A stretch of DNA of 64,000 bases from Clostridiales bacterium (GCA_015243575.1 CP042469.1:1178001-1242000); one strand, 5' to 3'. Counted from the first letter of the stretch, positions 16,085 to 25,660 are shown. Program-made: numbers and translations. Notes: a model not told the origin generated them from the letters alone.

Positions 16085-17401
16085 TTATTCCTCCGTTCTG
16101 CCGACGAGATCATAATCAAAGGCGTCAGTGATTCTGACATTGACGATGTCCCCGGGCATACATAAAAAATCCGACGAGAAAAGAACTGTATTATCGATTT
16201 CAGGGGCATCGTATCTGCTTCGGCCTGTATAGCTTCCGTCTTCCTCGGCCTCTTCCACCAGAACCTCAAGCAGAGTTCCAATTTTCTGCTCGTTTGAAGA
16301 AAGCGCAATTTCCAGCTGCTTTGTCATCAAAAGATCCTTTCGTTTTTGCTTCGTATCTTCACGAACCTGATTCGCCATTTTCGAAGCAGGTGTTCCCTCT
16401 TCCTTGGAGTAGGTAAAGACGCCAAGACGTTCAAATTTCTGACTCTCTATAAACTCGATCAGTTCCTGAAAATCATCCTTGTCTTCGCCGGGAAAGCCGG
16501 TAATCAGCGTCGTTCTAATGTGAATATCGGGCATTGCCTTTCGCAGCCTGCCGATGGTATTTAGGATGGAAGCTTTTGTGGATCTTCTGTGCATGGACCT
16601 TAGAATCTTGTCGCTGACATGCTGAATCGGAATATCGATATAATGGCAGACCTTTTCTTCTGTGGCCATCACCTCAATGAGCTCATCGGTGATCCGGTCT
16701 TCGTAGCAGTACATCAGTCTGATCCACTGGATTCCCTCCACACGGCAAAGTTCTTTGACCAGTTTTGCAAGCCGAAGCTCCTTATAAAGATCAAGGCCAT
16801 AAGCCGTAACATCCTGGGCGATGAGAATCAGCTCCTTGCAGCCGTCTTCTGCGAGCTGACGAGCCTCTTTTAGTATATCCTCCATTTTTTTGCTGCGGTA
16901 AGGTCCTCGAATGGATGGAATAACACAGTAGGCACATACGTTGTTGCACCCCTCAGCAATCTTGATCGTCGCGCTGTATCCGTTGTCTGTTCTTTTTCGA
17001 TATCCTGTTTCCAGAAAGCCCTTTTCATAGACGCTGAAATACTTTTCTCGTTTTCCCTTAACATGGTTGTTAAGTATTTCCGGAAGTGCAGGATAGTCAT
17101 TTACACCAAGGAAAATATCAACCTCGGGCATTTCCTTGTAGAGCTCTTCTCCATACCGCTGAGACAGGCAGCCGGATACAATGAGGATCCCACCGTTCTT
17201 TTTATATTCTGTCATATCGAAGATTCTTCCGATGGATTCCTTCTTTGCATCGTTAATGAAGCCACAGGTGTTGACCATGATTCCGTCTGCTTCCGCCGGA
17301 CTCTTAACGATTACATGTCCTGCTGCCTCCAGAATGCCTGCCGCTGTTTCCGAATCGCTGGCGTTCTTCGCGCAGCCTAATGTTTCTATATATATATTCA
17401 T
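16085..17401 (-). CDS. rimO: ribosomal protein S12 methylthiotransferase
   Basis: A 438-residue radical SAM methylthiotransferase that adds a methylthio group to an Asp of ribosomal protein S12. The N-terminal UPF0004 domain has conserved Cys in ETLGCAKNASDSE and VNTCGFINDAK, plus SGCLSQRY. The radical SAM cluster motif is CNNVCAYC (about 148-155, CxxxCxxC), followed by SIRGPYRSK. The C-terminal TRAM domain starts near residue 375. SIRGPYRS-type sequence and length separate RimO from MiaB. Context ftsK-rimO-pgsA-cinA is the common clostridial order. Confidence 0.95.
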   Translation of the reverse strand: MNIYIETLGCAKNASDSETAAGILEAAGHVIVKSPAEADGIMVNTCGFINDAKKESIGRIFDMTEYKKNGGILIVSGCLSQRYGEELYKEMPEVDIFLGVNDYPALPEILNNHVKGKREKYFSVYEKGFLETGYRKRTDNGYSATIKIAEGCNNVCAYCVIPSIRGPYRSKKMEDILKEARQLAEDGCKELILIAQDVTAYGLDLYKELRLAKLVKELCRVEGIQWIRLMYCYEDRITDELIEVMATEEKVCHYIDIPIQHVSDKILRSMHRRSTKASILNTIGRLRKAMPDIHIRTTLITGFPGEDKDDFQELIEFIESQKFERLGVFTYSKEEGTPASKMANQVREDTKQKRKDLLMTKQLEIALSSNEQKIGTLLEVLVEEAEEDGSYTGRSRYDAPEIDNTVLFSSDFLCMPGDIVNVRITDAFDYDLVGRTEE

Positions 17402-17486
17402 GAATACCTCTTCCCATTTTAATTGTTCTCTTTAAATTTTTCAGATGATCAGATGTGTGCACGGCATGAATCAACGATTCCCTAGC

Positions 17487-20096
17487 TTAAAGGTCCTCGG
17501 TTTCTGCAGACAATCCGAGAAACTCATCTTCTGTCATGAGTACGCTGCGGGGTCTGCTGCCGTCAGCCGGGCCTATAATCCCGCGGGCTTCCATCATGTC
17601 CACGAGCCTTGCAGCACGGTTGTATCCGATGCGGAATCTTCTTTGGAGCATGGAAACGGAAGCCTGTTTCGCTCTGACGACGGTTTCAATCGCATCGGAA
17701 AGCAGCTCGTCCGTGTCCTCATCATTGGCAGAAGTCTGTACCTTTTCGATGCTGTGGATTACATCATTTGCGTATTCCGTTTCAGGAGACTGGCTCTTGA
17801 CAAATTCGATGACCTTATGTACTTCCGAGTCGGAGATAAAGGTTCCCTGGACACGATAAGGTTTCGCATTGCCCATGGGATTGAAGAGCATGTCCCCTTT
17901 TCCTACAAGCCGTTCTGCTCCCGCCATATCCAGTATGGTTCTCGAATCAAACTGAGAGGATACGGCAAATGCGATCCGGGAAGGAATATTGGCTTTAATA
18001 ACACCGGTGATAATGTCAACAGAAGGCCTCTGGGTTGCGACGATGAGGTGCATTCCCGCAGCTCTGGCCATCTGAGCAAGTCTGCAGATGGATTCTTCAA
18101 CCTGAGACGGTGCTGCCATCATCAGATCAGCAAGCTCGTCGATAATGATGACGATCTGAGGCAGGAAGCGATCATCTTCTCCCTTCCCTTTGACACTGTT
18201 GTTGTAGGACTCCAGATCCCGGACTCCCTCTTCGGCAAATTTTTTATAGCGGTCTGTCATTTCAGCAACGGCCCAGTTAAGGGCAGCTGCTGCTTTGCTT
18301 GGGTCTGTGACGACTGGAATCAACAGATGCGGAATTCCGTTGTAATTGCCAAGCTCCACCACCTTCGGGTCAATGAGCACAAACTTTACCTCATCTGGCT
18401 TTGCCTTGTAAAGCATACTGATGATGATACTGTTGATACATACGCTCTTTCCCGAACCTGTTGATCCGGCAATCAGCATATGGGGCATGCTTTTTAGATC
18501 CGCGACGATGGCTTTGCCGGCAATGTCCTTGCCCACAGCAAAGGTGATCTTTGATTTTGCTGTCTTAAACTCACTGGATTCTATGATTTCTCGCAGTGCG
18601 ACGAGATGTACTCTATCATTTTCCACTTCGATGCCTACCGCAGCTTTTCCGGGGATCGGCGCTTCGATACGGATACTTTTTGCTTCCAGATTCAGCGCAA
18701 TGTCGTCGCCAAGACGAACGATGCTGCTGACCTTGACCCCAGTGCTGGGCTGGATTTCATACCGTGTAACGGCAGGTCCTTTGGTAACCTGTACCACTTT
18801 TGCATTTACGTTAAAATCCTTTAGTGTCTGTTCCAATTTGGCTGCCTTTGCCTTCAGGCTTTCCGTCTCTCCCATATTGTTGCTGGAAGGTCCCTTGGCT
18901 AGCAAATCAGACGAGGGAAGCTGAAATGGCTTTAATGAAGTCCCGCCGATTTTGATGTTCAGCTCTTCTACTTTTACGGGAGCTGCCTCTTTTTGGGGCG
19001 TTAAACCGGATGCTTTCACTGGCTCCTGCCCTTCGGTTTTCACAGGAGCTTCCTCTCCTTTTGCAGGCGATTCAGGACTCTTATATTCTTTGATTGCCGG
19101 CGCTTCTGCCCCTTCTCCGTCAAGCCCCATACCAGGCACACTGATCTTAATCTCTTCCAGTCCAAAATCGTGCTTTCCTTTTTCTCCAGCAGCTTTTTCA
19201 AAGAGCTCTTCATCCTTCATATAATCAAGGATCTTGAGCTGGTTTCCGGAAACAGGTCCTGCCGCAGCTGCTGTGGAGATGGGAGGCAGTTCGATGGTGG
19301 AACGCTTGTACTCTTTATTCTCGAACGGATGAATTTTTTCGTGATCTGTTATAATTTTAGATGCTGCAGCACGCTTCCCTTTTTCCTTGGCAAGCGGCTC
19401 TTTTTGAGCTTGCTCCTGCTCCTCCCAGCTCTCCTCCTCAAGGATTGCTGCTTCGGCTGCTGCCAGTTTTCTGGCCTGTCTTCGCTCCTGCCATGCATCA
19501 AGGAATTGAGAAACCGGTGTGTTGATTACCAGCATGACCGAGATCAGGGTTACTACGATAGATAGTATGTACAGTCCCGTCATTCCTATGATTTTGACAA
19601 GGAGATAACCCACCGTCATCCCGAATGCACCGCCGGTTTTTAGTTTGGCTCCCTGTGTAAACATCTGCCCGATAAACTGAAAAGAGAAGCGGTAGTCAGA
19701 TCCCTCACCTAGAAAACGAGCCGAATTCAGCAAGGTCATCATCAGGAAGATCAGAAACAGAAAAAATACCGAACGCCCGCTGATATGTGCGGTACGCTTT
19801 GCAAACAGCAGTAGACCGTAAAGGATCAAATAATAGGGCAATACAAATGCGATTGCTCCAAATAAACCCTTCATCAGCTTGGAGATCATAAGTCCGAATT
19901 GCCCTGCAGCTTCTGTCTGCAATGAGACTACCAGAAAAGCACCGATTGCTAAAATGATGATTGCCCAGATTTCATCTCTGAGTCTTCCTCCCGCTGCAGT
20001 TACAGTTGTACCTCGTGTCTGACCGTTCCCTTTATTTGATTTTGGTTTGTTTTTTGATCCGGGGGGTCTCCCCCTTTTCTTTTTCTCTTCTGCCAT
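17487..20096 (-). CDS. ftsK: DNA translocase FtsK/SpoIIIE with an N-terminal AT-hook-like motif
   Basis: An 869-residue membrane-anchored DNA pump that moves chromosome DNA through the closing septum in division or sporulation. Order: a basic N-terminus with RGRPPGSK (8-15), four membrane segments (about 42-193), a charged Ala/Pro/Glu linker (200-400), the alpha and beta motor domains (Walker A GSTGSGKS at 544-551, Walker B VIIIDELADLM) and the C-terminal gamma winged helix (about 800-860, with QRRFRIGYNRAARLVDMME) that reads KOPS/SRS sequences. The N-terminal RGRP core with flanking basic residues looks like an AT-hook, an optional feature outside the usual family description. Whether the protein acts mainly as FtsK or SpoIIIE cannot be told from sequence alone. 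Confidence 0.95.
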   Translation of the reverse strand: MAEEKKKRGRPPGSKNKPKSNKGNGQTRGTTVTAAGGRLRDEIWAIIILAIGAFLVVSLQTEAAGQFGLMISKLMKGLFGAIAFVLPYYLILYGLLLFAKRTAHISGRSVFFLFLIFLMMTLLNSARFLGEGSDYRFSFQFIGQMFTQGAKLKTGGAFGMTVGYLLVKIIGMTGLYILSIVVTLISVMLVINTPVSQFLDAWQERRQARKLAAAEAAILEEESWEEQEQAQKEPLAKEKGKRAAASKIITDHEKIHPFENKEYKRSTIELPPISTAAAAGPVSGNQLKILDYMKDEELFEKAAGEKGKHDFGLEEIKISVPGMGLDGEGAEAPAIKEYKSPESPAKGEEAPVKTEGQEPVKASGLTPQKEAAPVKVEELNIKIGGTSLKPFQLPSSDLLAKGPSSNNMGETESLKAKAAKLEQTLKDFNVNAKVVQVTKGPAVTRYEIQPSTGVKVSSIVRLGDDIALNLEAKSIRIEAPIPGKAAVGIEVENDRVHLVALREIIESSEFKTAKSKITFAVGKDIAGKAIVADLKSMPHMLIAGSTGSGKSVCINSIIISMLYKAKPDEVKFVLIDPKVVELGNYNGIPHLLIPVVTDPSKAAAALNWAVAEMTDRYKKFAEEGVRDLESYNNSVKGKGEDDRFLPQIVIIIDELADLMMAAPSQVEESICRLAQMARAAGMHLIVATQRPSVDIITGVIKANIPSRIAFAVSSQFDSRTILDMAGAERLVGKGDMLFNPMGNAKPYRVQGTFISDSEVHKVIEFVKSQSPETEYANDVIHSIEKVQTSANDEDTDELLSDAIETVVRAKQASVSMLQRRFRIGYNRAARLVDMMEARGIIGPADGSRPRSVLMTEDEFLGLSAETEDL

Positions 20097-20458
20097 AAAT
20101 CAATACCCTCTTATTTCTATATCAAGTTTCTGTTTTTCCAGTTAAACTGCAAAACTTTCCACGGCCATTCTATTCCCTTTACAGGCTATATTGGTCGTCC
20201 ATAATTATACCACAAATTTACTAAAAAAAAAGTATGGAAAAATACAAAAAAGTTCAACATTCTTTTTGAAATGTTATATAATATAATAATTATATCATCA
20301 TCAAAGGCCGCCGCTCCGGCCTAACTCTCACCAAATATTCGGCGCGTAAAACAATAAAATCTGGGAATCGTAACTATCGTAGGCATATCGGAAGCGGGAA
20401 ATGTAGATTCTCGGGATGATTCTGTTTATGATAATTTTACATATTGGAGGAATAAAAA
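20097..20458. promoter_or_regulatory. divergent control region between ftsK and asd
   Basis: No gene lies here. The AT-rich stretch 20200-20300 holds several possible promoter elements for asd, for example TTGAAA at 20266-20271 with TTATAT at 20290-20295. Downstream, AGGCCG (20304-20309) and CGGCCT (20316-20321) form a small GC hairpin in the asd leader, which is about 160 bases long. I looked for a lysine riboswitch and a T-box and recognised neither. Confidence 0.35.
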
Positions 20459-21454
20459 ATGAACAAAAAACCTAATTTAGCAATCGTAGGAGCTACAGGC
20501 CTTGTTGGCAGCACATTTCTGAAGGTACTTGAGGAAAGAGACTTTCCTTTTGAAAATCTATACATGATGGCGTCAGCAAAGTCTGCCGGCACGACAGTGA
20601 CCTTTAAAGGAAAGGAGTACGTTGTTGAGGAACTGACGGAGACTTCTTTTGACAAACCAATCGATATCGCCCTATTCTCGGCAGGCGGTTCCGCAAGCGA
20701 GAAGTTTGCGCCTATCGCGGCGTCCAAGGGTGTGATTGTTGTTGATAACAGCAGCGCTTGGAGAATGGATCAAGAAGTGCCGCTCGTAGTTCCGGAAGTA
20801 AACGCAGGAGACATCAAGTGGAACAAAGGCATTATTGCGAACCCCAACTGTTCCACCATCCAGGCAGTGGTAGCACTGAAACCGCTTCAGGAGAAATATG
20901 GAATCAAGCGGATTGTTTACTCCACTTATCAGGCAGTTTCAGGGTCTGGCTTAAAGGGGATCAATGACCTCAAAGAAGGACTGCAGGGAAATGATATCAA
21001 AAAGGCTTACCCCCATGCGATAGCTGGCAATTGCCTGCCTCAGATCGATGTATTCCTGGAGAATGGTTACACCAAAGAAGAAATGAAAATGATCAACGAG
21101 ACACACAAGATCATGGGTGATGAAACCATCAAGATTACTGCTACGACGGTTCGTGTGCCGGTATTTGACTCCCACAGTGAATCCATCAATGTCGAACTGG
21201 AAAAACCTTTTGAAGTGGAAGATGTGAAAAAACTGCTTTCAGAATCACAGGGCATCGTTCTTTTGGATGATCCCGAAAAATCTGTTTATCCTCTTGCACG
21301 AGATGCTGCCGGCAAGGATGAAGTATTTGTGGGAAGAGTACGCAGAGACTTCAGCGTAGAAAACGGCTTAAACCTGTGGGTTGTAGCGGATAATATCAGA
21401 AAAGGCGCAGCTACCAATGCGGTACAGATTGCGGAAGAGCTGATCAAGGGATAA
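20459..21454 (+). CDS. asd: aspartate-semialdehyde dehydrogenase
   Basis: A 331-residue NADPH enzyme that reduces beta-aspartyl phosphate to aspartate semialdehyde, the branch point to lysine, diaminopimelate, threonine and methionine. The Rossmann motif is AIVGATGLVGSTFLKVLEER (near residues 8-27); the active-site Cys lies in ANPNCSTIQ (about residue 127-135) and the catalytic His region in RVPVFDSHSESINVE. ATG follows TTGGAGGAA. It starts the asd-dapA-dapB cluster with dapA 42 bases downstream. Confidence 0.97.
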   Translation: MNKKPNLAIVGATGLVGSTFLKVLEERDFPFENLYMMASAKSAGTTVTFKGKEYVVEELTETSFDKPIDIALFSAGGSASEKFAPIAASKGVIVVDNSSAWRMDQEVPLVVPEVNAGDIKWNKGIIANPNCSTIQAVVALKPLQEKYGIKRIVYSTYQAVSGSGLKGINDLKEGLQGNDIKKAYPHAIAGNCLPQIDVFLENGYTKEEMKMINETHKIMGDETIKITATTVRVPVFDSHSESINVELEKPFEVEDVKKLLSESQGIVLLDDPEKSVYPLARDAAGKDEVFVGRVRRDFSVENGLNLWVVADNIRKGAATNAVQIAEELIKG

Positions 21455-21496
21455 GAATTAAAATTGAATAATTAAGTAAGAAGGATGTGAGTCTTC

Positions 21497-22375
21497 ATGA
21501 CACTTTTCACAGGCGCAGGTACTGCTATCGTAACGCCATTTAAAGACGGAGCGGTTGACTATCCCAGCCTGGGTCAGTTAATTGACTGGCAGATTTCTCA
21601 GGAGATCGACGCAATCGTTGTTTGCGGCACTACCGGAGAAGCTTCAACACTTAATGATAAAGAACACATTGAGACTGTTCAGTATACCATAGAAAAAGTA
21701 AACGGCAGAGTTCCTGTTATCGCAGGAGCCGGAAGCAATGATACCGCCCATGCCATATACATGTCACAAGAGCTTGAGGCTCTGGGCGCCGATGGTTTGC
21801 TGCAGGTTACTCCATACTACAATAAATGTACCCAAAAAGGGCTTATAGAACACTTTACCAAGATTGCAGATTCAGTTAGTATACCAATTATATTATACTC
21901 TGTTGCAGGAAGGACTGGCGTTAATATAAGCCCTTCTACTGTTTTTGAACTGGCAAAGCATCCCAAGGTTGCGGGAATTAAAGAAGCAAGCGGAAATATT
22001 TCACAGGTAGTAGAGATTGCCAAATGTGTTTCCAATGACTTTGCTCTCTATTCAGGCAACGATGATATGATTGTTCCCCTGCTTTCCGTTGGCGGCGTCG
22101 GTGTAATTTCTACCGTCTCCAATATAGTGCCAAAGGATACGCATCAGATGGTTATGAACTATCTGTATGGAGATACTAAGGAGGCGAGCAAATTGCAGCT
22201 TTCCATGAAGCATCTCATCGATGCAATGTTTGTTGAAGTCAATCCAATTCCAATCAAAGCCGCCCTTGCGCTGATGGGTAAAATCAGGATGGAATATCGC
22301 CTTCCACTTTGCCCGCCGGATGAAAAATCCATGGATCTTATCAAAAAGGAACTTACACTCTATGGCTTAATCTAA
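21497..22375 (+). CDS. dapA: 4-hydroxy-tetrahydrodipicolinate synthase
   Basis: A 292-residue TIM-barrel lyase that condenses pyruvate with aspartate semialdehyde, the first step specific to lysine and diaminopimelate. Motifs: GTTGEASTLNDKEH (near residue 44-57) containing the Thr-Thr pair, YYNKCTQKGLIEHF, the catalytic Tyr in LYSVAGRTGVN and the Schiff-base Lys in VAGIKEASGN (about residue 161). Length is normal. It lies between asd and dapB, the usual diaminopimelate cluster, and supports both peptidoglycan cross-linking and, in spores, dipicolinate. Confidence 0.97.
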   Translation: MTLFTGAGTAIVTPFKDGAVDYPSLGQLIDWQISQEIDAIVVCGTTGEASTLNDKEHIETVQYTIEKVNGRVPVIAGAGSNDTAHAIYMSQELEALGADGLLQVTPYYNKCTQKGLIEHFTKIADSVSIPIILYSVAGRTGVNISPSTVFELAKHPKVAGIKEASGNISQVVEIAKCVSNDFALYSGNDDMIVPLLSVGGVGVISTVSNIVPKDTHQMVMNYLYGDTKEASKLQLSMKHLIDAMFVEVNPIPIKAALALMGKIRMEYRLPLCPPDEKSMDLIKKELTLYGLI

Positions 22376-22468
22376 AAGTTGAATATTGCTTGATATGATA
22401 CCATAAAAGAAATGAATGAACTGGAAAGAAATTGCTTAAATCTTATTGAAACGAGAATTTTAGGAGTA

Positions 22469-22561
22469 TTGAAGGCTTTGCTGTCCATCTTGGCGGCAAA
22501 GCTTCAATGCCCTTCAAAAAAAGGCAAGCCTGAAATATACGTTGGCACCTTCCGTATATTT
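22469..22561 (+). promoter_or_regulatory. two hairpins in the dapA-dapB spacer
   Basis: The spacer from 22376 to 22606 is unusually long for an operon. It holds an imperfect 12-base stem (TTGAAG, one bulge, CTTTGC at 22469-22481 with GCAAAGCTTCAA at 22496-22507) and a perfect 9-base stem AAATATACG (22533-22541) with CGTATATTT (22553-22561) about 45 bases before the dapB start. Neither has a T-run, so mRNA processing or stability is more likely than termination. Confidence 0.45.
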
Positions 22562-22606
22562 GCTATTCAACCTGTTTGAGAGGTGCGGAAAGAGGAGGTT
22601 TTTATC

Positions 22607-23359
22607 ATGATGAACATTATTCTTCACGGTTGTAACGGCAAAATGGGCAAAACGTTACAGAGAATCATTGCCCAGGACCCCGATCTGACAGTCTCCGCCG
22701 GAATCGACAGCTTTATTGGAGAAGAGCCCGTGCCGTTCAAGTTTTACATGTCATCTGTTGACTGCGATGCAAAAGGTGATGTTGTCATCGACTTTTCCCA
22801 TCATGAGGCGATCGAAGACCTCCTGCGTTTTTGTGTAAATTCCAAACTTCCGGTGGTTATCGCCACAACTGCTTTAAGTGATGAGGATCTGGAGAAGATT
22901 TCAAAGGCGTCTGAAGAAATACCGGTTTTCAGGTCTGCCAATATGTCGCTGGGCATCAACGTGTTGTCCAAGCTGATAAAGGCAGCAGTACCCGTATTGG
23001 AGGACGATTTTAATATTGAAATCATCGAGAAGCATCACTGCAAGAAGATTGACTCTCCCAGCGGAACCGCCCTGCTGCTTGCCGCTGCGATCAATGAAGC
23101 GACTGAAGAAAAAAAGGAATACATTTACGGAAGACATAGCAAGGATGATAACTGTAAACTGTCTGAAATCGGAATCCATGCAGTCCGCGGCGGCAGCATC
23201 CCCGGAGAACACACCGTAATCTTCGCCGGTCCCGATGAAGTCATTGAGCTGACCCATACGGTTTACTCAAAAGAGGTCTTTGCCAGGGGTGCATTGAAAG
23301 CTGCCAAGTTTATCGTCACCAAGGGAAACGGTCTCTACTCCATGGAAGATATGGTATAG
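22607..23359 (+). CDS. dapB: 4-hydroxy-tetrahydrodipicolinate reductase
   Basis: A 250-residue reductase of the lysine/diaminopimelate pathway. The N-terminal nucleotide-binding segment is IILHGCNGKMGKTLQ; VIDFSHHEA and VVIATTAL follow. The active-site region reads EIIEKHHCKKIDSPSGTALLLA, with His-His and the Lys/SPSGTA substrate loop (near residues 140-160). I chose the ATG at 22607 behind GAGGAGG; a second ATG follows directly and differs by one residue. It is the third gene of the asd cluster. Confidence 0.96.
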   Translation: MMNIILHGCNGKMGKTLQRIIAQDPDLTVSAGIDSFIGEEPVPFKFYMSSVDCDAKGDVVIDFSHHEAIEDLLRFCVNSKLPVVIATTALSDEDLEKISKASEEIPVFRSANMSLGINVLSKLIKAAVPVLEDDFNIEIIEKHHCKKIDSPSGTALLLAAAINEATEEKKEYIYGRHSKDDNCKLSEIGIHAVRGGSIPGEHTVIFAGPDEVIELTHTVYSKEVFARGALKAAKFIVTKGNGLYSMEDMV

Positions 23360-23460
23360 GATTTAAGACCATAAGAATGGATCCGGCGGCATACCGGAAA
23401 TGAAACTTTATCAGTAGTCCTACCGTCTAATCCTTTAATAATAGTAAGGAAGATGGGAAT

Positions 23461-24048
23461 ATGAGAAAAAGAATAAATGTAGGGTTGCAACTGGTACTCG
23501 CTGCTATCATTGTACTTTGCAGCACTAAGAGTGGATATGCGACTAGCTGGATCAAACTAGAACCAGCCGAGGTGGACCAACGTGCAGAGATTGTAGCTTA
23601 TGGAACATATGATTTTTCTAAGGATATTAAAAAGTCTATCGATTATCATGGCTACTTCTCCCCCATTTCCTTTCAAGCTGAGAAGTATTACAGAGGTTCT
23701 GGCGAATCCTTGATTTTAACAGAAATTGATCCATTTGATATAGAAGATATCAAAACAGCACAGCAGGATGGAACATCATTCTTGCTGTTTTTAGAACCGG
23801 ACAAGGAGGATGAAACCCTTCTGATTCCCATTGCAGGCCCCAACGGCATCATCGAAATTGCAGATGGAAAGCCCCGAACCGGAGATGCCGGAGAAGACGC
23901 TTACTATCGCAGCTTTCTTGAAACAACAGATTCGGTTGCTGCCAAGTCAGTTTTCGATACGGGGGATCCCCTGTTTATATTTGTGATCTTACTTTTAATT
24001 TCCAGCATTTTCGCGATTACTGCAAGGCTCAAATCCAAGGGCCGATGA
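23461..24048 (+). CDS. unknown exported, membrane-anchored protein
   Basis: A 195-residue protein I do not recognise. Residues 1-28 look like a signal peptide (basic start, hydrophobic stretch, cut near GYATS). The middle part (about 30-165) is acidic and includes TSWIKLEPAEVDQRAEIVAYGTYD, with Tyr-rich and Asp/Glu-rich segments. Residues about 170-187 are a membrane helix (PLFIFVILLLISSIFAI) followed by a basic end KSKGR, so the domain should face outside with a short cytosolic tail. It lies 100 bases after dapB and before a terminator, so it may belong to the same transcript. AAGGAAGATGGG serves as ribosome site. Confidence 0.7.
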   Translation: MRKRINVGLQLVLAAIIVLCSTKSGYATSWIKLEPAEVDQRAEIVAYGTYDFSKDIKKSIDYHGYFSPISFQAEKYYRGSGESLILTEIDPFDIEDIKTAQQDGTSFLLFLEPDKEDETLLIPIAGPNGIIEIADGKPRTGDAGEDAYYRSFLETTDSVAAKSVFDTGDPLFIFVILLLISSIFAITARLKSKGR

Positions 24049-24073
24049 TGACAGATATGAATACAGCAAAAGA

Positions 24074-24096
24074 AAACGCCAGCAATGCTGGCGTTT
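24074..24096. terminator. bidirectional terminator after the asd cluster and rpmF
   Basis: AAACGCCAGC (24074-24083) and GCTGGCGTTT (24087-24096) form a perfect 10-base stem with a 3-base loop, between convergent genes. T-rich tails are short on both sides. Confidence 0.8.
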
Positions 24097-24105
24097 ATGT
24101 TGTCT

Positions 24106-24288
24106 TTATGCTTCTGCGGCGACTATTTCCTTACCGTCGTAGTAATTGCAATTCGGGCATACTCTGTGAGGAAGCTTAGGCTCGTGGCACTTAGGACAAA
24201 TTGATAATCCGGGTGCTGCCATCTTCATATTAGGAGATCTTCTCTTGTCTCTTCTCGCTTTTGATGTTTTCCGCTTTGGAACTGCCAT
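24106..24288 (-). CDS. rpmF: 50S ribosomal protein L32
   Basis: A 60-residue zinc-binding large-subunit protein. [20 protein letters not shown] is the conserved N-terminus and the zinc site is CPKC plus CPNC (two CxxC pairs), so this is the zinc form. ATG follows GGAGGTG. In many Clostridia a DUF177 (yceD) gene precedes rpmF and plsX follows; here ackA precedes it directly with about 100 bases between, and a convergent unknown gene follows. Confidence 0.97.
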   Translation of the reverse strand: MAVPKRKTSKARRDKRRSPNMKMAAPGLSICPKCHEPKLPHRVCPNCNYYDGKEIVAAEA

Positions 24289-24388
24289 TATTCTACACCT
24301 CCTTCTGCTCGTGAAATCTATAAAAGTTATGTTGTTCCATACAAACTAACTTCTAAATTATATATGCCGTCAAGAATCTTGTCAACCT

Positions 24389-25597
24389 TTATTTTACATG
24401 TCCATATTTAACGAGGCTGAAGGTATCTCTTGCGATCATTAATTCTTCATTGGTTGGCACCAATAAAATCTTTACTTTTGAGTCTTCTCTGCTGATGATG
24501 GTTTCCTTACCCTTGACTTTGTTTTTCACAAGGTCAAGCTTAATTCCAAGGTTTCCAAGCTCGCTGCAGATCAGATCTCTGATGTTGATATCGTTTTCAC
24601 CTACGCCTGCTGTAAATACGATGGCATCTACGCCGTTCATTTCAGCAATATAAGCACCGATATAGAATCTTACCTTATGTGCGAAAACTTTTAATGCTAA
24701 TGCAGCTCTTTCATTTCCGGCTGCAACGGCATCCTCAAGATCTCTGAAGTCGCTGCTGACACCGGAGATACCCAGTACACCAGATTTCTTATTGAGGATG
24801 TTTGTGGATTCACCTGCAGGAAGATTTTCCTTCTGTCTGATATAGGATACGATAGCAGGGTCGATATCTCCGGATCTGGTTCCCATTACGAGGCCTTCCA
24901 GAGGGGTAAAGCCCATGCTGGTATCGATGGATTTTCCTCTTTTGATTGCTGTAACGCTGGCACCGTTTCCAAGGTGGCAGGTGATGATCTTAAGATCTTC
25001 AATATTTACGCCAAGGATGTCTGCTGTTCTCTCTGAAACATACTTATGGCTGGTTCCGTGGAAGCCGTATCTTCTGATCTTGTACTTATCATAATACTCA
25101 TAAGGAATCGCATAGATATAGGATTCCGGCGGCATTGTCTGGTGGAACGCTGTATCGAATACGCCAACCATCGGGGTACTCGGCATAAGTTCCTGACAAG
25201 CAGCGATACCCAGAAGATTCGGCGGGTTGTGGAGCGGAGCTAATTCAACGCATTCTTCCAGTGCTTTGATGACATCATCATTGATCACCACTGAGCTGGA
25301 ATATTTTTCTCCTGCGTGAACAACACGATGTCCCACTGCTCCGATTTCGTCCATTGAGCTAATAACACCGTGCTCTGCGTCAATCAAAGCTTCCAAAACG
25401 TGTGCAATGGCCTCTTTATGACTTGCCATCGGCGTTGTCAGCTTAAATTTGTCCATCCCGATCTTTTCGTGGGATAAGATGGAACCTTCAATTCCGATTC
25501 TTTCCACTAATCCCTTTGCTAAAAGTGTTTCGGTTGTCATATCAAGAACCTGATATTTCAGTGATGAACTTCCGCAGTTAATTACTAATACTTTCAT
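24389..25597 (-). CDS. ackA: acetate kinase
   Basis: A 402-residue enzyme that interconverts acetyl phosphate plus ADP with acetate plus ATP, a main ATP source of fermenting Clostridia. The ASKHA phosphate-binding start is [17 protein letters not shown]; signature 2 is [24 protein letters not shown] (split at [12 protein letters not shown] and [10 protein letters not shown]), followed by [24 protein letters not shown] is the second phosphate loop. Length is normal. No pta gene lies in the window. It has its own promoter and a GGAGGA site. Confidence 0.98.
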   Translation of the reverse strand: MKVLVINCGSSSLKYQVLDMTTETLLAKGLVERIGIEGSILSHEKIGMDKFKLTTPMASHKEAIAHVLEALIDAEHGVISSMDEIGAVGHRVVHAGEKYSSSVVINDDVIKALEECVELAPLHNPPNLLGIAACQELMPSTPMVGVFDTAFHQTMPPESYIYAIPYEYYDKYKIRRYGFHGTSHKYVSERTADILGVNIEDLKIITCHLGNGASVTAIKRGKSIDTSMGFTPLEGLVMGTRSGDIDPAIVSYIRQKENLPAGESTNILNKKSGVLGISGVSSDFRDLEDAVAAGNERAALALKVFAHKVRFYIGAYIAEMNGVDAIVFTAGVGENDINIRDLICSELGNLGIKLDLVKNKVKGKETIISREDSKVKILLVPTNEELMIARDTFSLVKYGHVK

Positions 25598-25632
25598 TCA
25601 AAAATCCTCCAATAATTTAATCAACTCTTATA

Positions 25633-25660
25633 ATTATAGACCAAACTTATATTTTTTCAA
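25633..25660 (-). promoter_or_regulatory. ackA promoter
   Basis: Minus-strand TTGAAA (25655-25660) and TATAAT (25633-25638) are spaced 16 bases, about 35 bases before the ackA start. Confidence 0.7.

Noticed and set aside
17445-18464. Long open frame of 339 codons on the plus strand
   Set aside because: It lies antisense within the ftsK motor domain, has Cys/His/Arg-rich low-quality composition and no ribosome site.
20300-20458. Lysine riboswitch or T-box before asd
   Set aside because: The leader lacks the conserved L-box blocks and the T-box GGTGG element; only a small GC hairpin is present.
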